A stretch of 64,000 nucleotides of DNA from Strix aluco (Eukaryota > Chordata > Aves > Strigiformes > Strigidae), in the NCBI RefSeq assembly GCF_031877795.1, contig NC_133971.1, positions 12,564,325-12,628,324 on the forward strand, given 5' to 3'. The notes beneath the pieces were generated by a model. That model was not told the DNA's origin and did no database searches. It was given only the letters and a program-made list of their open reading frames with translations. Position numbers and translations under genes: made by a program. Below are positions 25,861 to 36,009 of this stretch, in pieces (positions within the stretch are counted from its first letter, which is position 1; every line of letters starts with the position of its first letter).

Positions 25861-26848
25861 GAAGTCATCATACAAGATTTACCAGGTTGAGGACTAGAAA
25901 AAGTGGATCCTTCAATAATGGGCAAATAAACCAGAAAGTTCTGAGTAGAACATCATGGTTTCCCTTAATACCACAAGGCAGTGCAATGCTGGAAGAACTT
26001 GTCCCACATTTGTCCATTTCTGTTCTTTTCTATACATATCTGTAATTCCCTGTCTGGAACAATTAATTTTTTTTTTTTCTCTCACTAGTATCTTGAGTCA
26101 ATACAACCAATCTCTCTTTGGGTACCATTTCAAACTTTTAAGGAGTTATCTTTCCTTCCACTTATTGAAATCTGTGGTTGTTGCAGTCCTCAATAAAGTT
26201 CAGAAGAGTACCAAGGAAAGAATCACAAGAAATCTAGTTGTATTATTCCAGGATGAGTAATCTGTCAGAAATAGATATTCAGAATTTGTTATTTAAACTT
26301 TTTTATTATGATTTAATTTTAAAGTCTAAAATCTGGTATTTTACAGGTAAGGGTTTAAATTCAAATTTCCAAAAACACCTCCTAATTTTGAGTGCCTCGG
26401 TTTGGCATTCCCAACATGAGGCCTTCCGTCTAAAGGGACCTGGTGCAGAGCTGAAGATCCCCTTTCTCCAAAATATGTTCTTTAGGATTTCTTACGTTGG
26501 GAGCCAAAGCCTGATAAACCTTAAATACACCTATTTATGATGGATGTCAGCAATGATCCAGATCCCAGCAGAATCAACAGGAGCCATCATTGTGAAGATC
26601 CAGTTTCTCATATATAACTACTACTGGATTTTTGTCTTATAAACTTTTTCCATCACTGTAAAACATATTCTGATGGAATTTCTGAAATGAGTTTTCAGAA
26701 TTTCTTGTGGCACAAACAAGTTCAAATTTTATATTTACTTACATTTGATTACCCTATGACTGAAAGTAAACTAAACCTCCAGTGTCTTAGACATGTTAGG
26801 ATTTCTTTGTGGCTGTGATGTAATCCTGTAAAATATGTACTGTCAAAA

Positions 26849-26965
26849 TGAACTTAATAAAATAAAACTTAGTTTAAAATAAATAATAATCTATTTCATT
26901 TTCCATCAAACATTTTCTTCGGTTGAAATATTTCTACATTTCCAGTAAGGCATTAAAATGTAATC
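26849..26965 (+). repeat. Direct repeat, left copy (pairs with 28767-28861)
   Basis: The core 26882-26965 matches 28774-28861 with about three substitutions and one 4-nt gap. The similarity also includes TGAACTTAATAA at 26849-26860, after which this copy has about 22 extra bases. It is not a simple-sequence repeat. Confidence 0.88.
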
Positions 26966-27303
26966 CTACTTGAAAGTACTTTCCATTGTTATTCTGTGGA
27001 AGTTTAACCATAAAATGTAATCTTTATTTAGAACATTTCACTTTTCATTTGATTATATTTTTACAGAGTGATTTCTTATTTTAAAAAAAAAAAAAAAGTT
27101 CCTAAAAGACTGAAGGTATGTATAATTCCATGTTGTGATTTCACTAAAATTATTTCATTAGAGACAGATCCTACAGGACCAGCTTCATCTCTGATACACA
27201 CTGGAGAAAACGTGCTTAATAAACTGACAAATTTGATCTGAGGAGTGGTCCTGGGCAAGTCAGCAGGTTGACGCTGTAGAACAAAGAGCTCAGGGCACGC
27301 TTC

Positions 27304-27589
27304 TCAAGGAAGGGCTCTCAGCAGGACAGAGTTATGTAGGAGACCAAATGGCTTTTCTTGCCCTTTGAATGCTGTGCCGGGCACTCTGTACATATTCAGA
27401 TACACAGTCTCCACTGGCACTTTAGGGTCTGCTTTTGTGCTTGAATGCACAGGTGTCCCATGCAAGTCCTAGGGAGTTATCCAGGGCATCTGATGGCAGA
27501 CATGGCTTTTCCTTTTCTTCTTCATTCAAATATTCCTGAATATTGCCAGTTTTCTTAAGGTCTTTTGCTTGAGTTGTGACTGCTGAACC
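27304..27589 (-). pseudogene. Unidentified protein-like terminal exon with one frameshift
   Basis: On the minus strand a good acceptor (CTTGTCTCCTCTGGGTAG, ending at 27590) is followed by 55 open codons (GSAVTTQAKDLKKTGNIQEY, then LNEEEKEKPCLPSDALDNS) to a TAA at 27424-27422. In the next frame the tract from about 27470 to TGA at 27306-27304 is open and also strongly protein-like: DLHGTPVHSSTKADPKVPVE, then TVYLNMYRVPGTAFKGQEKP and FGLLHNSVLLRALP. A single 1-nt indel near 27470 would join both into one exon of about 94 codons. I do not recognise the protein. It lies on the same strand and downstream of the 5'-nucleotidase-like remnant and could be that gene's last exon, or it could belong to a different gene. 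It sits between two direct repeats (26.85 and 28.77 kb). Confidence 0.5.
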
Positions 27590-28154
27590 CTACCCAGAGG
27601 AGACAAGGTGATGTGCTATTATTTTTCATTACTTTTTGTCCTCTGGAGTGGCTCTTTGATTTCAATCAGTTGATGTGCTGGAGCATGACATACCCCTCTG
27701 AAACTCTGAACTTATACCCAGGTAAGAATCTGTGACCTAATTTATTTTACAACCTTTAATTAAAATTGTGGCAAAGGAATATATATAACTTGACAAAGAA
27801 GCTCACAAAACACTTCGTAGCACTAGATATAAACAAAAGCCCAAGATCTTTTCAAAGTGACTGGGGTCCCTGTATAGAAGTCTGTAAAAGATTCCAGGAG
27901 CCAGAGCATGGTTAGTTCTTGCAAGAAACCAGTCATGAAGGTGTGAAGTAGCAGATAAGCAAACGACAGCAAAGCAACCACTGCCAGGGAGGTACTGTGT
28001 AGCAGTGGCGGGTACTGGTTGCCTTTCAGTCTGGCCTCGAAAGGAAGGTCAGTGTTAATGTCACAAAGTTATTTTTTCCTGACTGTTGCCTAGAAAACAG
28101 GTAAGTGCTTTGTTCAAGGCTGGTAGGAAATGAGAACAGGAACAGACGAGTGGC

Positions 28155-28307
28155 TTATGAACCTATCTGCTCGTCATATCTGTGAAAATGAAAGCCCTCA
28201 AGGTCCTGGCTCAGCCTGCCGGGACCTGTTTTCCCAAGGACTCTCAGAGGCATAAGGCCTTTACACATCAATCCTTGGGCAGGAAAGCATGCTTCTTCAT
28301 TCAGCAT
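28155..28307 (-). other. Short coding-like tract (50 codons), unidentified
   Basis: An ATG-initiated minus-strand frame (MLNEEACFPAQGLMCKGLMP, then LRVLGKTGPGRLSQDLEGFH and FHRYDEQIGS) in a locally GC-richer patch within the segment bounded by direct repeats. A second minus-strand open tract without an early ATG lies at 27823-28068 and includes a hydrophobic stretch (SLAVVALLSFAYLLLHTFM). Neither matches a protein I know; chance is a real possibility. Confidence 0.2.
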
Positions 28308-28766
28308 TGCTCATGATACATGAAAAGTGTTACTACTGAAAAAAGCCCCGCAGGATTGTTTGAAATTTTAAATATATCTGTTAGCACTTCCTTTAATACT
28401 GCAGCAGCAGTCAGTATCCTGTGTGTACTTAACTAAGTAGTTTTTGAGTTTGAATAATACACTAGACCTCAGTACTACAGCATATACGAACCAGATAATC
28501 CTCTAGCACCCATCAGCAATGCTGCCTTCCCTCAGCCACATTTTTTTAATGTCCATTCTACTTCATAAAATCTGGAAGGACTCCAGCTTCATTCCCTTGA
28601 CATCTAAATACTAATCTACAAGTGAAATAAAATGGTTCCCATGATTTCTAGATTGACGTTATACGAGTGATACATATCACTATGATACCGTATTAGTGAT
28701 GGCTTAAATTTGCAGTTTGGTTTTAGGATGAGAACGTTATAGTCTGACTTTTCACTAGATATCATT

Positions 28767-28861
28767 TGAACTTAATAATAAACTATTTCATTTTCCATCA
28801 AACATTTTCAGCATTCAGTTGAAATATTTCTACATTTCCAGTAAGCCATTAAAATGTAATC
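28767..28861 (+). repeat. Direct repeat, right copy (pairs with 26849-26965)
   Basis: Same orientation as the left copy, about 1.9 kb away. It has four extra bases (AGCA) inside the core and lacks the 22-nt stretch seen in the left copy. Confidence 0.88.
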
Positions 28862-31130
28862 AAGCAATCACTTAAAATATACTCCACATCTAATCTTTTA
28901 TCCTCAAACAAGACAATGAAGCAGAAAAAAGTAAATGCCACCAATAAAAAGATCATGGCACGTAATTTCATATTGATACAAGCATTAAAAATTAATTATT
29001 TTAAATAATTTTTACTCTGTCATTAAAAATTAGTATTAAAATGCTAAGCATATAATGTACTCCACTGTTTATGAGCTGGAGAATGAAATTCAGACTGAGC
29101 AGAAAGGAAATCTCATGTAGCCTCACTGTATTACCTGTATAAAATAAAGGATGTTAGATACTGACATAAAAATCCAGATGACCATCCTGTTCAATGAAAA
29201 GTGAAAAATAATACTTTAAAGAATCCTATGTAATCTCAATCTCCCTAAAATTATACCTGGTTTGGTGGTGTTAACTCTTCATGTAACTAGATTGCTACCC
29301 AGGAAATATTGTTTAGACTTAAAATCAAAGTGTGAAAATAACTGAAATTTACAAAAGCCTGTCCTTAATCCATGCAAATCAGAAATCCTTGGGGATATAC
29401 ATGATTCCAGAATTCATTACCAGTCATAGCATGGCATCTGATGATGCCTGAAAGACAACACGTTCCAATTAGAAACATATGAGGTAAAAATGTTTTTGCC
29501 TTGCAGATGGCTCTAGCTAGCTAATGTATGCATTTCAGCTGTCAGAAGTTAAACTAGTTCTAAAATAATTTGAATTAGACTTCAGGGGAAGAAGAATATG
29601 CTAATTTTCTTTTATCAAGCACACAATGTTTGCAAGAAGTTAAAGTTACAGGCAATTTATGATCCTATCTGGTTTCTTCTTAAAAGAACTGGACCCCACT
29701 TTTAATCTTTTAAAACACTTGTGAATTAAATGAACGTAAAAGTTAATAATTAGATATATGGTCACAGATTTTTCCAATGCATATAGTACAATTTTACAGG
29801 AACAGCAATTGCATGACTTACAAAATTTTTTATGATTTTATATTATACTCACCTAGGAGTTAAGGCTCCCAAACTCATTTTTGTTTGTCATCTAGATTGT
29901 GATTTAAATCCTAAACTACAAAAAATTACACAATGGCATTAAATTACCAAGTTGTACTGGTATTTTTCTTTAACTCCACTTAAAACAGGAATATAGTGTA
30001 ATGATAACAGTAGCATAAATCACGATACCCTTCTCTTTCCTTATCTGTTATTCCTAAAGTGCCTTATTTTCAGATTGATTTACAGGTCAAATTGTCATTA
30101 TTTTTAATCATTAAAATCAAGTTCTTCAGAATTTCCATTTTCCATGCAGTCTAGTAGCAACAATGCTCAATGTGCAAAGCACTTACAGCTTCTCAAGTGA
30201 AAGGCACTTTTACAACCACATTATGATATCTAAATACAAGTGTTACAGTGTTAATCCAACAGGTTAACACATATTTTGGCAACAGTAGCTAAATTATCAT
30301 TATTATCATAATTTAAATCAAAGGACAACCAAATTACATATGCATGGCTTGTGTAGATACCAACTAAAATATTTATTGACTTTAAAAATAACACAACTGT
30401 CTTAGCATATACTGCTTTACAGGAAGTTTAACATTAGAAGTTTTTCAGGATTTGTCTGTGACCCACTGGTAAGAAGGAGATTTCTGGAAGGTTCCCACTA
30501 GCCTCCATGTACCAAGTACCCTCAGCAGGAAAAGGAGACATTCTCTAAACCTTTAAATAGTGCAGATAGCAAGTTGCTTCAGGCAACAAGATACAAATCA
30601 CAATGTGATTTATTCAACATTTTTCTGTTTTGTTACTCACAAGAAGAGTATATTCCATACCTAAGCTTTTTAACAAATACAGGTAAAGCAATGTAGTAGT
30701 TATTGCACAAACCGAAGAGTCATAAACCTTCCCATCCTTAGCATCATCAATGATCAGCAATGTGATCATAGCAGTCATACAACTTTTTTTGTACAAAAGG
30801 ATACTTATAAAGACTATTAAGCTGTCTCTTTGAAAAACACTATAAGCACAATTCACATTATATTAGAAAAACAATGCAATTGTGATGTATGGTGAATACA
30901 AAAAAAATCTTCTTAAATACATTGAAATTACTTCTTAGACATTAATAATGGGTAGATTTCAAAAGCAGAGTAACAAATTTTTTCAAACATAACAAATGAT
31001 ATTACATTTTTAAAAATCTTCAAATGCAACAACAACTGTGATTCATTTCTGTTTCTTCCTGAAAGGTAAAGCAATGAGTCTAACCATAGTCACAGTGCAC
31101 CTAAAATCAAGGATTTGAAGGACAAAATGT
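28862..31130. other. Intergenic, no gene recognised
   Basis: AT-rich sequence. An 80-codon minus-strand frame at 30614-30856 has no splice context. No clear repeat. Confidence 0.5.
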
Positions 31131-31423
31131 CATAGAATCATAGAATGGTTGGGGATGGAAGGGACCTTAAAGATCATCTAGTTCCAACTCCCTGCCATGG
31201 GCAGGGACACCTTCCACTAGACCAGATTGCTCAAAGCCCCGTCCAACCTGGCCTTGGACACTTCCAGGGAGGGGGCATCTACAGCTTCTCTGGGCAACCT
31301 GTTCCAGTGTCTCACCACTCTCACAGGAAAGAATTTCTTCCTTCTATCTAATCTAAATCTACCCTCTTTCAGTTTAAAACTGTTACCCCTCATCCTGTCA
31401 CTACATGTCCTCATAAAAAGTCC
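31131..31423 (-). mobile_element. CR1 LINE 3'-end fragment
   Basis: The plus strand reads the complement of the CR1 tail (CATAGAATCATAGAATGGTT) followed by the complement of the ORF2 end. The minus-strand frame at 31414-31217 reads FRLDRRKKFFPVRVVRHWNR and continues LPREAVDAPSLEV. It is of a different subfamily from the 11.6 and 36 kb copies and forms an inverted pair with 33.0-33.3 kb. Confidence 0.94.
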
Positions 31424-32121
31424 TAGTCCTTGTCAAATCCTAGAAAAGAGAGGCTTCCAAACAGGTAAGGATGAAGTCCTGATTCAACAATGAAAATTGT
31501 TCACCAGCCCCTTGCTTTTGACCTACTGTTACAGAAAAATCCAGTCTCTCGCTAGTCCTTTTTCTGTACTGCTGCAACAGCCATACTGCACCTGAGTTTG
31601 CTGTGCTCTACTCCCCTTTTAGTGCAGGAATTCTCACATGGACTAGAGCCAGCATAGCTGGCTGTATGCAGTACCAGTTGGCATTGAGAAATCATACAGA
31701 TGGCAGGGAGCACAGTCAGATGACACTGCAAACTGCCCATGCACTGCCAGAACAGACTCTAGGTGACTGTTTAAAAAGTGGAGATTGAGTGGCTGCAGCT
31801 CTCCAAATATTTCTCCTTTATTCCCAGGAAGGAATTGTTAACGTAGAATGAATTAGGCCTATGCTCTCCAAAGGTCCTGGACACCTAAATCCCCTTAGAA
31901 TAGCAGTATCTGAAACGTATAATGATACATGTGCTCATCATTGATCGCAGTAATCTTTTTCTACAGTTTAATGGCCAGAGCGCTTCCAGGAAAGGTTTAT
32001 AACATATCCTAGAATCACAACTTCCCTTGTCCACAGAAATGCCCTAAGCGCTACGTGATTATGTAGGCATGTGAAGGGGCAGCAACACTTTACTGTCAAG
32101 TGAAAGAAAGATACTATATTA
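31424..32121. other. Intergenic, no gene recognised
   Basis: Nothing beyond short open frames of 60-75 codons on both strands. Confidence 0.5.
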
Positions 32122-32180
32122 CAGTTGGACTCCATGATCTTAAAGGTCTTTTCCAACCTAAATGATTCTATGATTCTATC
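32122..32180 (+). mobile_element. CR1 LINE 3' tail only
   Basis: Reads AGTTGGACTCCATGATCTTA, then AAGGTCTTTTCCAACCTAAA and TGATTCTATGATTCTAT, the last ~60 nt of CR1 ending in its 8-nt tail repeat. An extremely short 5'-truncated insertion. Confidence 0.92.
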
Positions 32181-32861
32181 TGAATTTAAATACATTATTA
32201 AATGTAGAAGATGGAGTTTCTGAGTTCCTATTTTACAGAAATTTAATCTTTAAGTAACATGGTTTGGTTGGAGGTATAGGTGAGAAGGGGAAAAGAGGCA
32301 AATGCTAGTCTTGGATATACCTTTCATATTTTAGACATTTCCCCCAGTCGCCATGCGACTATTGTGAATCCCATTCTCCTGCATCTAATCTTCTCTCTTC
32401 TAGATAGATGGAATTCTATCTAAGTCCTATTTTGAATTTCAGTTCCCCTGGTAAATGCCCAACTTGAAGATCTGAGTATGTTGATACCTTGAGCCCTTTT
32501 TAATCATGATCCTTCATTAATCCAGCTTCCAGAAAACAATCATTGTTTGTACTTCTGAGAAAAAAAATCTCAATGTTCTAAAAGCAGCAACAGCTTGATG
32601 AGGCTATTTCAGTACATTCTGTGAGGTCCTGTAAAAATGAAATACACTAAATGCAGCTAAAACCACTCTCTATTTAAAATCTCTTAATATATAGTTAACG
32701 TAGTAGTATATATGAATGTGCTTACTAGGTCTTTTTATGTTGCTATATATAGGGAGAATGTATAATTACAGGACTAGGCATAATAAAACCACAGTATATC
32801 AGAGTAAATACCTGATTAAAACTGAAGATACTTCTCTTTTCAATAGTCATAAGTAAAAACA
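32181..32861. other. Intergenic, no gene recognised
   Basis: AT-rich, no exon or repeat recognised. Confidence 0.5.
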
Positions 32862-33309
32862 TTGGGGTGATGAGTGGATTGAGAGCAGCACTGCGGAGAA
32901 GGACTTGGGGGTACTGGTGAATGAAAAGCTGGACATGAGCTGACAATGTGTGCTCACAGCCCAGAGAGCTCCACAGGGAGACCTTATTGAGGGCCTACAG
33001 GAAAGATGAGGAGGCATTCTTTATCAGGGAGTATAGCAATAGGATGAGGGGTAATGGTTTTAAACTGAAAGAGGGTAGATTTAGCTTACATGTTAGGAAG
33101 AAGTTCTTTCCTGTGAGGGTGGTGAGACACTGGAACAGGTTGCCCAGAGAAGCTGTAGATGCCCCCTCCCTGGAAGTGTCCAAGGCCAGGTTGGACGGGG
33201 CTTTGAGCAACCTGGTCTAGTGGAAGGTGTCTCTGCCCATGGCAGGGGGTTGGAACTAGATGATCTTTAAGATGCCTTCCAACCTAAACCATTCTGTGGT
33301 TCTATGATT
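32862..33309 (+). mobile_element. CR1 LINE 3' fragment with internal deletion
   Basis: Starts in the 'EKDLGVLVNEKLDMS' block (32905-32940), then jumps to the C-terminal block: NRMRGNGFKLKEGRFSLHVR, RKKFFPVRVVRHWNRLPREA. It ends in ATTCTGTGGTTCTATGATTG. About 500 nt of ORF2 between the two blocks is missing relative to full-length CR1. Confidence 0.93.
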
Positions 33310-33459
33310 GAAAGTAGAGATCTAGTAATGAATAATTCATCCTACATAAACTTGAACAAACAGTAATTCCACAGTCATGGTCTTTGTCATCCATGAAGTT
33401 TGGCTTATTTATCAAAATTTTAGGTTATAATAAAAAACTGGGGTTTAAAGCATTTAAAG

Positions 33460-33768
33460 TCCCTCCCCATCTCTCCTGTAGCCCCCTTTAAGTACTGGAA
33501 GGCCACTGTAACATGTCCCCGGAGCCTTCTCTTCTCTAGGCTGAACAACCCCAACTCTCTCAGCCTGTCCTCATAAGGGAGGTGCTCCAGCCCCCTGATT
33601 GTCTTCATGGCCTCCTCTGGACCTGCTCCAACACGTCCATGTCTTTCTTCTGTTGGGCCCCAGAGCTGGACACAGCACTGCAGGTGGGGTTTCACGAGAG
33701 CAGAGTAGAGGGGGAGAATCACCTCCCTTGACCTGCTGGCCACATTTCTCTTGATGCAGCACAGAATA
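33460..33768 (-). mobile_element. CR1 LINE internal fragment
   Basis: The minus-strand frame reads MASRSREVILPLYSALVKPH and then [40 protein letters not shown]. It has no CR1 tail, so it is a fragment cut at both ends. It covers the block that the 32862-33309 copy lacks and lies in the opposite orientation only 150 nt away. Confidence 0.92.
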
Positions 33769-36009
33769 ATCTCATGCAGATGAGTTGAAGCTAAAAGTTC
33801 AGCTTCAACTTAACTACTACCGCTTTTTGCTAGAGATTTCTTACATGCCAGTTACACACAGTGCAGTTTTAAGACTTTGGCCCTCGAATCCACAGCTTGA
33901 AAGAAGATCTTAACAGTAGTACTACATCTCCTACCTGTTCCTTCAAAAATACCATTAACACAGTGTGGAGTGAGTGCACTAGTGATCTATGTACATGCCA
34001 AGTCTAATGCATAGGGTGTACGCCAGCATGTAGTACCCAGGAGCTTTTCAAAGATTAAAAACTCTGATCCACAGACTGAGAACAGTACCTGTGCAAATTG
34101 AATATGTTGATTGATCATTCTAATAGAAGAGAGTCATCAATGAGTTTGAATATTATGACAAAAAGAGAGAGGGAGAGTAGTGAAAAAGAGTAATTTATTT
34201 TTAATTTTCTGTGTGAGGAAAAATAGTTTAAATATGATGTGGTGATAAGGAGGGAGCCAGTATGGGATTCAGAGAGTGGGAAGAACCTTGCTTGACCTGT
34301 ATGCATGTATCAGGGAGCCCATTAGAGAGCTCCAGCCCACGGTGCTCATGAGCCATTTAAAGTAATGTGGGGGTTGTATTAGCTTTGGACAGGCTGTGAA
34401 TAGGATGACTCTTTCCTGCACCCAGCATGCCTGCTGCAGCAGGATCAATAAGGCAAGATAAGGAAGACATCAATTAGGCCACTTTTATTATCCATCAAAA
34501 GATACTTGTGCTATGAGCAGGTCCAACAGAAAAAAGGTGACATTTTTTCATTGGTTTCTCAAAGACAGAAAAAATTATAATAAAGCAATTCACACAGCTG
34601 TACGGAAATAAAGAGGCATAGCCAGTGAACCTAAGGAAGGACAGTGAAAGAAAAGATTTAGAAGGAAAATTAGGAACTTCTGCTTCTCACAGAACTTTGA
34701 AACTTCTTTCATCATAGATTAGATCATCATTGCATTACCTCAAGCTCTCCATTGTTTGTGAAATGCTAATAGTGTTTCTAGGTTTTGTTCTGTGGATTTA
34801 ACCTGATTGCTTCACACTTTCTCAAAACAAAGACATCCACTCCCAATAGAATTTTTGAAACCTTTACAGACATGGGGTTATAAATTACTTTGGCAAAATT
34901 ACAAATAGAAGGGTTTGGCTAATGTGAATGCTTTGAGACAGACTTTTTTGTGCTTTTCAGCACCATTCATAGGAGCATGTGACCATTTGTCTGGCTTAAG
35001 TAATACAGATCTGTGAAAATGGTTTCATCTTTGCTTTTCACACCATTCTTAGGATCAAAAGCATGTATCTAACAAGTGCTTATCACAAAATGTCAGCCAG
35101 ACTTCCCTATCCTATTCTGGAAGAGATTAAAACATATTTGGTATTGCATCTACTACTAAGTGACTTCTCTGTTCCTCTGTACAGTCAGTTTAAAAACCAA
35201 ACACCATATTGTGCTTTTCCTGCCTATGAAGCAATAAATATTTTAAATAAGAGCCATCATTGGAAGTTCACAAGGTGAGACATAATACCAGTAAAATACA
35301 GCATTTTATTCACAGTCTTTAGGGTGTAGGAAAAATTGAATAAGATGCAACATAGCCAGTATTAGAATATGCCATAAACTGTTCCTTTAAGTGCACAAAT
35401 GTAGATGACAAAGAATAATGCCTCACTTCTTGAGTGTTTTTTATGTTTTTGATTACATGAGAACTGTATTAAAAGGATTTTACTCACTATCTTAAACTGC
35501 CTGTAAGTAGATTCCTTTTTTTAGATTTTTTCTTCTGTATTTCAAACTTGGGACAGGGACATGGTTTATTGGTATGAAAATAAGAAGAATATATTTCAGC
35601 CTGTAATGTTCATGAATAGATGGCAAGAGTCTCTTTCAGAGAAGACTTTTAAGTTACTATTGCAGTCATCTAAAGAATTCCTCAGATCAGCATCTGTCCC
35701 TTCTCATAAGTAAACAGTGTTCTGAAAGAAATAGCTTTATTCAAGCATCACTGAGAAGAACCTAAAAATATCCTGAAGGGCCATATTCATGTCTGTAAAG
35801 AATAAAATCTTAGGTGGGATTTTTCAGACCTGCTCAATTAAATCAGGACTTAAAACCCACATATCCCACTTTAATCTCAGGTATATAAAAACTGAATGGG
35901 ATCTTCCAATAATAATATGGTCTTAGCTTCCTTTACAGCCTTCTTTTTGGTATTGAAGTTATTTTAAATTAATTCCAACTTTTGTAACCATGGAAAATGC
36001 AGAACAACA
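33769..36009. other. Intergenic, no gene recognised
   Basis: AT-rich. An open frame of 71 codons at 35063-35278 has no recognisable content. Confidence 0.5.
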
